Source of the DNA: Streptomyces canus
GTDB lineage: Bacteria; Actinomycetota; Actinomycetes; Streptomycetales; Streptomycetaceae
DNA length: 64,000 bases
Reading direction: 5' to 3'
Assembly (NCBI RefSeq): GCF_030816965.1
Contig: NZ_JAUSYQ010000002.1
Span: forward strand, 4,373,001-4,437,000
This document shows, one piece after another, positions 1-7,429 of the stretch. Every line of letters starts with the position of its first letter. The first letter of the stretch is position 1. The position numbers and the translations under genes are program-made. Below the pieces are notes generated by a model. That model searched no databases and was not told the origin of the DNA. It worked only from the letters and a program-made list of their open reading frames with translations.

Positions 1-667
1 CGTGCCCGGTCAGACCTCCGACCGGCACGTGGTCGTCGACGATGATCACCAGTGGGGAACGGCCGTACGTCGCTGCTCGCAGCCGTATGAGCAGCTGCGG
101 GCGCAGTTCGTTCGCCCACTCCGTGCCGTCGCCCTCGATGACGTGGCCCCGGCTCGGCTGAAGGCCTCTTTCGTCCGTCACCAGCCGACGCACGCCCGCC
201 TCGGAGTCCAGGACGACGACGCCGGTGTCCATCGCCTGCCGCACGGCGAGCAGTGCCGTGGTGTAACGCCCCGAGCCGGGGGCTCCACGCAGCACCGCGA
301 TCCCGTGTCTGGTCAGGTGGTCGACCAGAGCGATGTGCGCGGCCGGTGCCACGTACAGCTCGCGCAGCCGGTCCAGGTCGTCCTCCGGGACCCGGCCGTC
401 GACAGGGTCGACGGCCGGGGTGCCGTAGTAGTTCTTGTAGATCGTCCCGGCCGCGTCACCGCTGCCGAAGCCGACGGCTCTCGCCTTGACTCCCCCGTCG
501 ATGACTGTCTGCGCCAGGCCCCGTTCCCGCAACTGCCGGATGTGATCGACCTGTTCGTCGGTCGTCTCCGTGCCGGCGGGTGTGGATGCGGCCTCCTCCT
601 CATCGGCGGACGGCTCAGCCGGAAGCGGGTCCATGCGTTCGCTCACGGGTTCGATCTTGTCGTCCAT
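1..667 (-). CDS. P-loop NTPase with shared FGSGDAA motif (3' end outside window)
   Basis: The visible 222 codons start at an ATG 13 nt downstream of the cyclase-like gene, so the two are probably co-transcribed. Residues 1-50 are acidic and low in complexity. Residues 67-82 hold a motif F-G-S-G-D-A-A-x-T-x-x-K-x-Y-Y-G that also ends the upstream protein. A Walker A-like loop GAPGSGRYT follows at about 128-136, and LVIIVDD near residue 207 reads as a Walker B strand. The protein continues past the window edge, so its C-terminal domains are unknown. The layout (short motif, then NTPase) is that of a STAND/NLR-like sensor, which is inference. No signal peptide or membrane segment is visible, so it is likely cytoplasmic. 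Confidence 0.75.
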   Translation of the reverse strand, partial: MDDKIEPVSERMDPLPAEPSADEEEAASTPAGTETTDEQVDHIRQLRERGLAQTVIDGGVKARAVGFGSGDAAGTIYKNYYGTPAVDPVDGRVPEDDLDRLRELYVAPAAHIALVDHLTRHGIAVLRGAPGSGRYTTALLAVRQAMDTGVVVLDSEAGVRRLVTDERGLQPSRGHVIEGDGTEWANELRPQLLIRLRAATYGRSPLVIIVDDHVPVGGLTGH

Positions 668-680
668 GTTTCACGCACCA

Positions 681-1433
681 TCACCCGTAGTACTTCTTGT
701 GCATGGTCCTCGCCGCGTCGCCACTGCCGAAGTGGAAGACGCCGCCCTTGTTCTTCTTCACCACGTTGGTGGGCGCGGGGGCCGCGGCCTCCTCCGGCTC
801 CGGGTCGGCCACGAGCGGCTCCAGCTCCTCCCGGCCGTGCTCCGGTACGTGGATCCAGCCGTAGCCGCTGAACTCCTTCTGGTGAACGTGCACCCTGACG
901 TACCGACTCGGATCCAGGCCCTGGCCCTCGCCTCGGAGCCGGACCACGTCCTGGTAGACCCGGTCGGAGACGATCAAGGCGAGATCGGTCGAGGCTAGAG
1001 CCTCCAGCACCCGCTTCAGCTGGGGCGCGTTGAGATAGCGGGCCACGGAGACGGGGGCGGGCCCGCTGTAGCCGAGAGCGGCCGTGCGGGCCACGCCGAA
1101 GTCGATGGCGAGCCGGAGCCGCATCCGCTCTTCTTCGGTGCGGTTGGCGTTGCGCTCGCCGAGCCGGACGGCCAGGTTCCGTACAAAGCCGCCGAGTACC
1201 ACCGGTTCCTGGGTTTCCAGCGGCAGGACGGCGAATTCCTGATCGCCTTGCGGCTGACGTTCCCAGGCCGTGCGGTCCAGGCCGCTGAGCACCGCCGCCT
1301 CTTCCAGCACCCGCACCAGGTCGGCTTGGCAGGCCTCCTGGCTCGGGGTGTCGAGGCGGCTGTACTTCTCCACATCGGCAGCCATGCACAGATGCCGCGT
1401 GATGATCTCCTGCGAATGTGATTGCGATGTCAT
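681..1433 (-). CDS. nucleotide-cyclase-homology protein with C-terminal FGSGDAA motif
   Basis: This 250-residue protein starts at an ATG; a longer TTG start at 1478 is less likely. Residues 14-200 resemble the cyclase-homology domain common in actinobacterial signalling and conflict proteins: the first strand reads MAADVEKYSR, and later come an AIDFGVART strand and an SVARYLNAPQLKRVL helix. I cannot show that the catalytic metal and base-binding residues are complete, so it may be a binding domain and not an enzyme. A Glu/Pro/Ala-rich linker leads to the last 16 residues, FGSGDAARTMHKKYYG, which match a motif in the neighbouring NTPase. The gene lies between a Crp-type regulator and that NTPase on the same strand, suggesting one signalling unit. 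Confidence 0.7.
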   Translation of the reverse strand: MTSQSHSQEIITRHLCMAADVEKYSRLDTPSQEACQADLVRVLEEAAVLSGLDRTAWERQPQGDQEFAVLPLETQEPVVLGGFVRNLAVRLGERNANRTEEERMRLRLAIDFGVARTAALGYSGPAPVSVARYLNAPQLKRVLEALASTDLALIVSDRVYQDVVRLRGEGQGLDPSRYVRVHVHQKEFSGYGWIHVPEHGREELEPLVADPEPEEAAAPAPTNVVKKNKGGVFHFGSGDAARTMHKKYYG

Positions 1434-1557
1434 GGCTCGGTCACCCGTCTGCCTTGGTCGAACGAGGTCGGGCGTCAACTGTGCGCCCGGAGGCGGGGAA
1501 CACCGAGTGGGTCGTAGAAATACGGTTTTCGGCAGGCGGTGCGGGCGACGGCCCCTG

Positions 1558-2325
1558 TTACGGAACGGCCGCGGGCAGCTGGGCGATTTCCCGCAGCCGA
1601 TTCAGGTCGAGGACAGTGGTGCGGCGGTAGCCGGTGGTGATGAGTTCGTCTCTGCGCAGTTCGGCGAGCGCCTTGTGGATGGTGACCTCCGCCGAGCCGG
1701 TGAGCGCGGCCAGTTCCGGCTGGGTGAGGTCGACCCCTATGACTAGCCCACGCGGCACCGGATGCCCGTACGAGGTCGCCAGCTCGGCGAGCACGCGGGC
1801 AAGCCGCACCTTGACCGGATACCCCCCGAACTCCACTCGCCGTTGGTTCGACCAGCGCAGCCGCTGCACGACGATCCGGTTGACCGCGCGCGCCGCCTCG
1901 GGGTGGGATTCGAGGAAGGACCGGAGGTCGGACTCGCGGACGATGCTGGCGACGATCTCTCCGCAGGCGGTGACCGTGGCCGACCTCGGCGCACCGTCGT
2001 CCATGGCGGCCATCTCCCCGACTATGTCTCCTCCGACCCGGATGGCGAGCAACGCCTCGTGGCCGTTGTCCAGGCGAGCGGTGACCTTGACGAATCCGGA
2101 GCGCAAGAGCACCACATGGTTGGAGAAGTCACCCTCACGGATCAGGATCTCTTCGGGTCGGTAACGGCAGCGGGTACCGATCCCGAGCAGCTTGGTGCGG
2201 ACGGGTTCCGACAGGCCCCCGAGGAAGCTGCGGGCGGGCCACCCCTCCAGGCCCTGGGATGGGGACTGCGGCGTCAAGGGCGCTCCTCTCCTTCTCCGCA
2301 CCGCTTTGATCTGTTTCTGATCCAT
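1558..2325 (-). CDS. Crp/Fnr family transcriptional regulator
   Basis: The 255-residue protein has a cyclic-nucleotide-binding beta barrel at about residues 40-150 and a Crp-type winged helix near 175-245 (LTQPELAALTGSAEVTIHKAL is the recognition region). The phosphate-binding cassette GEMAAMDDGAPRSATV keeps the Gly-Glu and Arg-Ser-Ala pattern of cAMP-binding Crp proteins, so a cyclic nucleotide ligand is plausible. It sits 124 bp upstream of the cyclase-like gene on the same strand, making a possible nucleotide-sensing operon. The N-terminus carries a basic stretch (KAVRRRRG) ahead of the sensor. The start is an ATG at 2325, and the promoter region is shared with the divergent Uma2 gene. Confidence 0.85.
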   Translation of the reverse strand: MDQKQIKAVRRRRGAPLTPQSPSQGLEGWPARSFLGGLSEPVRTKLLGIGTRCRYRPEEILIREGDFSNHVVLLRSGFVKVTARLDNGHEALLAIRVGGDIVGEMAAMDDGAPRSATVTACGEIVASIVRESDLRSFLESHPEAARAVNRIVVQRLRWSNQRRVEFGGYPVKVRLARVLAELATSYGHPVPRGLVIGVDLTQPELAALTGSAEVTIHKALAELRRDELITTGYRRTTVLDLNRLREIAQLPAAVP

Positions 2326-2576
2326 GCGAATCAGCTGTTCCAGAGAAGCAGTTGTCTGGGGACCAGGGCAGAGTGCGCGGAGGGTCTACTTGATGCGCTG
2401 GGCGCGCGCCAGGGGCGCACACCAGATCGATGAGCGCCCATGCAGCAGCCTCGGCTACTACGCGGATGCCAGCCGACGGGGAGGGCGTGAGCGAGATCAG
2501 CCTGCCGGACGGATGGCAGACAGTACGCTGATTCCAGCGGGATCGGGCCCGCAGCACAGTGTCCGGGAGGTGCTTC

Positions 2577-3143
2577 ATGACGGCCGAGATGGTGGCCCCG
2601 GCGTGGATGCATGAGCAGATCACGGCGGAGGAGTACGAGTCCTGGTCCGAGGAACAGTGCGCCGGCATTGAGATCGTGGACGGGATGGTCGTCGTGAGTC
2701 CGAGTGCGTCCAAGCGGCACAACAGGCTGGCCCGGATTCTGGCGAACGCCCTGGATGCCGCCTCGGGCCCGGAGTGGAACGCCGACACCGACTTCGACGT
2801 CCGGCTTCAGGACGTTCCGCTCACCAATCGCCGCCCTGACGTCGTCGTGTACCGCGCAGACACGCTCGACATCACCCCGACCCGCCCTGAGCACGTGCTG
2901 CTGGTCGCGGAGGTGGTGTCGCCAGGCTCGGAGACCACCGACCGGATCGTAAAGGTCGACCAGTACGCCAAGGCAGGCATCGGCTTCTACTGGCGCATCG
3001 AGCAGGCCGCGACAGGCGTTCCTCTCGTGTACACCTACCTTCTCGACCCCGCGACGAAGACCTACCGGGACGGAGACATGTTCACCGGCGTCCTCAAGGT
3101 AGTGGCCCCCTTCGCGGTGGAGATCGACCTCGGCCAGATCTGA
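2577..3143 (+). CDS. Uma2 family endonuclease (DUF820)
   Basis: The 188-residue product has the PD-(D/E)XK nuclease layout of the Uma2/DUF820 family. An N-terminal EIVDGMVVVSP strand supplies the first acidic residue, NRRPDVVVY the catalytic Asp, VAEVVSPGS the Glu, and RIVKVDQYAKAGI the Lys helix. These proteins are abundant in Streptomyces and cyanobacteria; their cellular role is not established. The ATG is preceded by GGGAGG at six bases spacing, which decides this start over one 18 bases upstream. It is divergent from the Crp-type regulator and followed by a strong terminator. Confidence 0.85.
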   Translation: MTAEMVAPAWMHEQITAEEYESWSEEQCAGIEIVDGMVVVSPSASKRHNRLARILANALDAASGPEWNADTDFDVRLQDVPLTNRRPDVVVYRADTLDITPTRPEHVLLVAEVVSPGSETTDRIVKVDQYAKAGIGFYWRIEQAATGVPLVYTYLLDPATKTYRDGDMFTGVLKVVAPFAVEIDLGQI

Positions 3144-3144
3144 C

Positions 3145-3174
3145 CACGCGCTGCTCAGCAGCCAGCAGCGCGTG
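3145..3174 (+). terminator. intrinsic-type terminator hairpin after the Uma2 gene
   Basis: Perfect 11-bp inverted repeat (CACGCGCTGCT and its complement) with an 8-nt loop, starting two bases after the Uma2 stop codon. There is no U tract, as is usual for Streptomyces. Confidence 0.7.
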
Positions 3175-3305
3175 AGCGATGCGTGAGCGGACTGCCAGCT
3201 ACAGGGCGGCATGAGCCGGATCAAGTGGCTCGCCGCGCGGTTCCGACCAGGGGAAACAGCACCACGCAGCAGCGCCAGGCATCCCCCGGCAAGGATCCAA
3301 TCCCA

Positions 3306-3347
3306 CTCCTAAAGCGGGTGTCGCAGGTTCGAATCCTGCCGGGGGCA
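3306..3347 (+). other. 3' half of a tRNA-Arg(CCT)-like gene, probable attR site
   Basis: The stretch contains an anticodon loop CTCCTAA, the 3' anticodon strand AGCGG, a complete T arm (GCAGG, loop TTCGAAT, CCTGC) and the 3' acceptor strand CGGGGGC with discriminator A. The sequence to the left does not supply the 5' anticodon strand, D arm or 5' acceptor strand, so no complete tRNA can fold. Integrases that target tRNA 3' ends leave exactly this kind of duplicate at the far end of the inserted element. By orientation the element lies to the left (1-3305) and the intact tRNA would lie beyond the window start. Bases 3283-3296 are a near-perfect inverted copy of 3333-3345, so the junction can also form a hairpin. 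Confidence 0.65.
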
Positions 3348-3366
3348 CCCCGCATGACCAGGCGCT

Positions 3367-3411
3367 CACGCGGAACGGCCCCGGACTCCTCGTCCGGGGC
3401 CGTTCCGCGTG
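3367..3411. terminator. bidirectional terminator hairpin
   Basis: Perfect 19-bp inverted repeat with a 7-nt loop (CTCCTCG). It ends at the base before the stop codon of the minus-strand gene that follows and probably stops transcription from both sides. Confidence 0.8.
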
Positions 3412-3771
3412 TCAGTGGTCGGAGTAGCGGAAGTCGCCCACGGTCCAGGCGCTGACGTCCTCGATCGCGACGCGGTACATCCCGCCCGTCTCCGGGATAC
3501 CCACCGTGCCCTGAAGGATCCGGGCGACGTGGAAGTGCAGATGCGTGGGCGGCCCGTCCTTCTTCACGGGGGTGTCGAAGACCGCCGAGAACTCGCCCAG
3601 ATCTGAGGAGTCCGTCAGCACCTCCGACACCCGCTGCCGCCACAAGGCTTCGGGAGCCAGTCGACCGGTGATGACGGCACCACCGGTGACCACGGTCAGG
3701 GACATGTGACTGCTCCGCCCGGACTCCACAAGGGCGGCGATGTCAACGATCAGCTCGTCAGGGTTCGCCAT
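3412..3771 (-). CDS. small conserved protein, possibly GvpU-like
   Basis: This 119-residue protein has no signal peptide. Its central part, a LTVVTGGAVITGRLAP strand pair followed by a helix, looks faintly like the GvpU gas-vesicle accessory family, but no other gas-vesicle gene is visible nearby and I would not rely on that. The C-terminal half is beta-rich (HLHFHVARILQGTV, MYRVAIEDVSAWTVGDF). It lies just outside the tRNA-fragment junction, so it is probably the first chromosomal gene beyond the element. Monocistronic, ATG start. Confidence 0.65.
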   Translation of the reverse strand: MANPDELIVDIAALVESGRSSHMSLTVVTGGAVITGRLAPEALWRQRVSEVLTDSSDLGEFSAVFDTPVKKDGPPTHLHFHVARILQGTVGIPETGGMYRVAIEDVSAWTVGDFRYSDH

Positions 3772-3869
3772 GGGACCGGATTCTATGCACCGTCCCCGGC
3801 GACACGGCCGGGGAGGTCAGCCGCCGCGGGTGTCGTAGGCCTGGTGACGGCGTTCGATGTGGGGTTCCG

Positions 3870-4022
3870 GTTCCGGCGATCCAGGCCGCGGTCGGCTTCC
3901 TGGCGCTTCAGATACTCGCGGCCGGGCTTCACCTGTCGCGCGGGGAGGCGAAGGACACCGGCCTGAACCTCGTTCTGATCCTCCTCGCCGCCGTCGCCGC
4001 GTGGCCGGCCACCGCGCTCTGA
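3870..4022 (+). pseudogene. C-terminal remnant of a small membrane protein
   Basis: One plus-strand frame ending at the TGA at 4020 encodes two convincing hydrophobic helices (AAVGFLALQILAAGLHL and LNLVLILLAAVAAWPATAL) joined by a short polar turn with SRGEAKD. No start codon with a ribosome-binding site is present in frame upstream; the frame becomes non-coding-like. It looks like the tail of a deleted membrane protein gene, but chance hydrophobicity cannot be excluded. Confidence 0.35.
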
Positions 4023-4038
4023 CGCACGGACCCGGCTG

Positions 4039-6192
4039 TCAGGGACTGGTGAGTACGACGAGTTGTTGCGTCGCCCGGGTCATCGCCACATAGCGGTCCA
4101 CCGCTCCCTCGATGCCCTCGCCGAAGTTCTGCGGGTCGACAAGAACCACCAGGTCGAACTCGAGGCCCTTCGAGAGTTCTGGAGGCAGGGAGCGGACCCG
4201 GGGCGTCGCCCGGAAGGCGGGGTCGCCGATGACGCAGGCGATGCCGTCGGGGTGGGCGGCCAGCCAGGTGTCCAGGGTCGGGGTCAGGTCGCCGGTCGAG
4301 CCGTGAGTGACGGGGGTGCCGGTGCTGCGGATGGAGGTCGGGACGTTGGCGTCGGGAAGGACGGCGCGGATGACCGGCTCGGCCTCCTTCATGATCTCTT
4401 CCGGGGTGCGGTAGTTGATGCTCAGGGACGACAGGGTGACGCGGTCCAGGCCGATCCGTTCGAGCCGTTCCTGCCACGACTCGGTGAAGCCGTGCCTCGC
4501 CTGGGCGCGGTCCCCGACGATGGTGAAGCTCCGGGACGGGCAGCGCAGCAGCAGCATCTGCCACTCCGCGTCGGTCAGTTCCTGCGCCTCGTCCACGACG
4601 ACGTGCGCGAAGGGGCCGGCGAGCAGGTCCGGGTCGGCGGTGTGCAGGGCGCTCTCGTCCACCAGAGCGTGGTGGAAGTCCTCGCCGCGGAGCATCGTCA
4701 CCAGGCCCATGCCGTACTCGTCGTCGGCGACCGCGCTCAGGTTGTCCACGACCGTGGCCATGCGCTCGCGTTCGGCGGCGAGGGTGGCCTCGTTCCGGCG
4801 CTTGCGGAGCGAGGTCTGCGGGTCGCCGAGCCGCTGCCGGGCCGCGTCCAGGAGCGGCAGGTCGGACACCGTCCAGGCCTGGCCGTCCGCGCGCTGGAGC
4901 TTGCGTACGTCGTCGCGGTCGAGCCAGGGGGCGCACATCCGCAGATAGGCGGGAACCGTCCACAGGTCCGAGACCAGGTCGGCCGCCTCGAGCAGGGGCC
5001 ACGCGCGGTTGAAGGCCGTGAGCAGCTCCCTGTTCTGGCGCAGGGACTTGCGGAGCAGGTTCTCCGGGGCGTCGCCCTCGTGCCTGTCCACCAGGATCGT
5101 GAGCAGTTCGTTCCAGACCAGGTCGCGCGCGTCGTTGTGCGGGGCGCCCTCCGCCGCGTCGAACGCCTCGGCCCAGTCGGTGGCGGTCAGCCGGATGTCG
5201 GACCAGTGGGTCGTGACGATCATGCCCTCGGTCGGCGGCTCCTCGTAGAACCTGACGGCCTTCTCGATCGCCTTCACCAGGTCCGCGGAGGACTTCAGCC
5301 GGGCCACCTCCGGGTCGGTCTCGACCCCTGCCATGGCTCCCTCGGCCACGAGATCCCGCAGGACACAGGTCTGTACGCCCTCCTCGCCGAGGCTCGGCAG
5401 GACGTCGGAGACGTAGGCCAGATAGGGCCGGTGCGGGCCGACGAACAGCACGCCGCCGCGGCGGTGGCCGAGGCGCGGGTCGGCGTGCAGGAGGTAGGCG
5501 GAGCGGTGCAGGGCGACCACGGTCTTGCCGGTGCCGGGACCGCCGTCGACGACGAGCGCGCCGCGGGATCCCGCGCGGATGATGGCGTCCTGGTCGGCCT
5601 GGATGGTGCCGAGGACGTCCCGCATCCGTTCCGAGCGGTCGCTGCCCAGGCTGGCGATGAAGGCGGACTGGTCGTCGAGGGAGGCGCGGTGCCCGGCGAA
5701 CCCGTCCGGGGCGAACACCTCGTCCCAGTAGTCGCTGATCCGGCCACCCGTCCAGCGGTACCTGCGGCGGCTGGCCAGCCCCATCGGGTTGGCGTGAGTG
5801 GCCCCGAAGAACGGCTCGGCCGCGGGGGACCGCCAGTCGACGAGCAGCCTGCGGCCCGTGCTGTCGGTGAGGCCGAGCCGTCCGACGTACACCGGCTCGG
5901 GGTCGTCGGCGGCGACCATGTGTCCGAGGCACAGGTCCAGGCCGAAGCGGCGCAGGGTGCGCAGCCGGGCGCTGAGCCGGTGGATCTCCGTGTCCCGGTC
6001 CATCGCCTCCTGGCCGATGCCGCCGGGCGCCCTGCGGGTGGCGTCGAGGGTGGCGGACAGTTCGGCGATCGTCTGCTCCAGGCACTCCGCGATGGCCGCG
6101 AAGTGCCGCTCGTCGGCGGCGGTCAGCGTCGGGTCGGCCTTGGCGGCGAGGCGCTCGGGAAGGGCGAACACGCTGGTGGGCAGGGAATTCAA
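4039..6192 (-). CDS. helR: HelR, RNA polymerase recycling ATPase (rifamycin protection)
   Basis: The 717-residue protein is a UvrD/HelD-like superfamily 1 motor. An N-terminal helical region of about 100 residues precedes a Walker A GGPGTGKT near residue 218 and a Walker B VVVDEAQELTD near 530. Later motifs include IVGDRAQARHGF, NYRTPEEI and a C-terminal VAMTRATQQLVVL. Known HelR proteins bind RNA polymerase and displace rifamycins. An exact RAE box about 320 bp upstream supports this assignment over generic HelD. The start is TTG with GGAG eight bases upstream. A 75-codon gene lies between the RAE and helR and is probably co-transcribed. Confidence 0.9.
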   Translation of the reverse strand: MNSLPTSVFALPERLAAKADPTLTAADERHFAAIAECLEQTIAELSATLDATRRAPGGIGQEAMDRDTEIHRLSARLRTLRRFGLDLCLGHMVAADDPEPVYVGRLGLTDSTGRRLLVDWRSPAAEPFFGATHANPMGLASRRRYRWTGGRISDYWDEVFAPDGFAGHRASLDDQSAFIASLGSDRSERMRDVLGTIQADQDAIIRAGSRGALVVDGGPGTGKTVVALHRSAYLLHADPRLGHRRGGVLFVGPHRPYLAYVSDVLPSLGEEGVQTCVLRDLVAEGAMAGVETDPEVARLKSSADLVKAIEKAVRFYEEPPTEGMIVTTHWSDIRLTATDWAEAFDAAEGAPHNDARDLVWNELLTILVDRHEGDAPENLLRKSLRQNRELLTAFNRAWPLLEAADLVSDLWTVPAYLRMCAPWLDRDDVRKLQRADGQAWTVSDLPLLDAARQRLGDPQTSLRKRRNEATLAAERERMATVVDNLSAVADDEYGMGLVTMLRGEDFHHALVDESALHTADPDLLAGPFAHVVVDEAQELTDAEWQMLLLRCPSRSFTIVGDRAQARHGFTESWQERLERIGLDRVTLSSLSINYRTPEEIMKEAEPVIRAVLPDANVPTSIRSTGTPVTHGSTGDLTPTLDTWLAAHPDGIACVIGDPAFRATPRVRSLPPELSKGLEFDLVVLVDPQNFGEGIEGAVDRYVAMTRATQQLVVLTSP

Positions 6193-6250
6193 GTCAGCAG
6201 CTCCGATGTGAGGTCATCTTCTACGACCACGAGGGCCGAGCCACGCGCGA

Positions 6251-6478
6251 TCACGCCCGGCCGGCCATGTCCAGCAGCGACTTCGCCGCCACCCGCGCTC
6301 CGTCCGTACACATGCTTGCGGCCACCTCGGTCGCCCGTACGCGGGTCTCCTCGGCCGGCGCCTTCGTGAACGCCGCCGTCGGCGACTCGTGCGTCGGCGT
6401 CGGACCGTCGCGCGAGAGTACCTGGTGGTCGGCCTCGTTGACGGATCCCATATCCCACCTATCCCCCATTTTCGACAT
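6251..6478 (-). CDS. small hypothetical protein between RAE and helR
   Basis: A 75-residue frame reads MSKMGDRWDMGSVNEADHQV at its start and ends in a helical Ala/Arg-rich segment (VAAKSLLDMAGRA). It begins 35 bp after the RAE box and ends 58 bp before helR on the same strand, so it would be the first gene of a rifamycin-inducible transcript. A start at the third Met (6451) is also possible because GGATAGGTGGG precedes it. I do not recognise the family. Codon use is acceptable but the evidence is mainly positional. Confidence 0.45.
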   Translation of the reverse strand: MSKMGDRWDMGSVNEADHQVLSRDGPTPTHESPTAAFTKAPAEETRVRATEVAASMCTDGARVAAKSLLDMAGRA

Positions 6479-6513
6479 TCCCCGGCTCAGGTCGGCAAGT
6501 CTGCGGCAGGACG

Positions 6514-6533
6514 GGGGCCTTGCCGCAAGCCCC
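6514..6533 (-). promoter_or_regulatory. RAE, rifamycin-associated element
   Basis: On the minus strand the 20 bases read GGGGCTTGCGGCAAGGCCCC, which as far as I recall is exactly the published rifamycin-associated element consensus. RAEs lie upstream of rifamycin-inactivating or rifamycin-protection genes in actinomycetes and confer induction by rifamycins. It faces helR. Confidence 0.9.
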
Positions 6534-6556
6534 CCGGTGCGCTATAGGTTGAACAT

Positions 6557-6592
6557 GGCAAGGAGGTGCTGACCTCCCTGCCTTTTTCTTTT
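6557..6592 (+). terminator. hairpin with U tract directly beyond the RAE (plus strand)
   Basis: An 11-bp stem with one mismatch (GGCAAGGAGGT against ACCTCCCTGCC) is followed by TTTTTCTTTT, a classic intrinsic terminator and rare in this GC-rich genome. A TATAGGTT -10-like box lies at 6544-6551 between the RAE and the hairpin. The five-codon frame ATG GCA AGG AGG TGC TGA lies inside the stem. It may end a very short RAE-driven plus-strand RNA, or stop read-through toward the xylan operon. Confidence 0.6.
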
Positions 6593-6615
6593 GCCGCGAG
6601 CATCCGGAAGATCAT

Positions 6616-6706
6616 CGAAACATTCGAAGATATAGATCGAGTGTCCGAAGCCTTACCCTCCGCAGTTGATCAGATATAGCCAGCTCACAGCCGATCGAAC
6701 CTTTCG
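6616..6706 (+). promoter_or_regulatory. two CGAA-N3-TTCG operators upstream of the xylanase gene
   Basis: CGAAACATTCG at 6616-6626 and CGAACCTTTCG at 6696-6706 are 11-base inverted repeats spaced 80 bp apart. Each is one base from CGAAACTTTCG, a motif I recall as reported upstream of Streptomyces xylanase genes. A TTGACA -35-like hexamer follows at 6732-6737, ahead of the xylanase start at 6761. Confidence 0.6.
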
Positions 6707-6760
6707 AATCATGTGTCGAAAGTGTTGACGCTTGACAGGGGCAGGCCAAAACTATGGGGC

Positions 6761-7429
6761 ATGAATTCCACACCCGCACACCCCACGCGCCGCAGTGTCT
6801 GCGGCCTCCTGCTGGCCACCGGGGCCACCCTGGCGCTGCCCGGCACCGCCGAGGCGGCCACGGTCATCACCACGAACCAGACCGGTACCAACAACGGGTA
6901 CTACTACTCGTTCTGGACGGACGCGCAGGGCACCGTCTCCATGACCCTGAACTCCGGCGGCAACTACAGCACTTCATGGCGCAACACCGGCAACTTCGTC
7001 GCCGGCAAGGGCTGGAGCAACGGCTCCCGCAGGACCGTGAGCTACTCGGGCAGCTTCAACCCGTCCGGCAACGCCTACCTGGCCCTCTACGGCTGGACCT
7101 CGAACCCGCTCGTGGAGTACTACGTCGTCGACAACTGGGGCACCTACCGGCCCACCGGAACGTACAAGGGCACCGTCACCAGCGACGGCGGCACGTACGA
7201 CATCTACCAGACCACCCGGTACAACGCCCCGTCCGTGGAAGGCACCAAGACCTTCAACCAGTACTGGAGCGTCCGGCAGTCGAGGCGGACCGGCGGCACC
7301 ATCACCACCGGCAACCACTTCGACGCGTGGGCCCGGGCCGGCATGCCGATGGGCAGCTTCAAGTACTACATGATCCTCGCGACCGAGGGTTACCAGAGCA
7401 GCGGCAGCTCGAACATCACGGTGTCCTGA
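6761..7429 (+). CDS. secreted GH11 endo-1,4-beta-xylanase
   Basis: The 222-residue precursor has a twin-arginine signal ([11 protein letters not shown], cleavage near AEAA) and one GH11 jelly-roll domain with no carbohydrate-binding module. The two catalytic glutamates are visible: [13 protein letters not shown] (nucleophile) and [12 protein letters not shown] (acid/base). It would cut internal bonds of xylan outside the cell. It overlaps the next gene by one base (TGATG), so the xylanase and acetylxylan esterase are translationally coupled, as in the S. lividans xlnB-axeA operon. The Tat signal is reminiscent of S. lividans XlnC. Two CGAA-N3-TTCG sites upstream suggest xylan-responsive control. 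Confidence 0.93.
   Translation: MNSTPAHPTRRSVCGLLLATGATLALPGTAEAATVITTNQTGTNNGYYYSFWTDAQGTVSMTLNSGGNYSTSWRNTGNFVAGKGWSNGSRRTVSYSGSFNPSGNAYLALYGWTSNPLVEYYVVDNWGTYRPTGTYKGTVTSDGGTYDIYQTTRYNAPSVEGTKTFNQYWSVRQSRRTGGTITTGNHFDAWARAGMPMGSFKYYMILATEGYQSSGSSNITVS

Noticed and set aside
3283..3349. A complete tRNA gene
   Set aside because: The D arm, 5' acceptor strand and 5' anticodon strand cannot be found upstream; only the 3' half is present.
4063..6369. A 768-codon open frame antisense to helR
   Set aside because: It is the high-GC mirror of the helR frame, has no ribosome-binding site, and its product has no recognisable domain.
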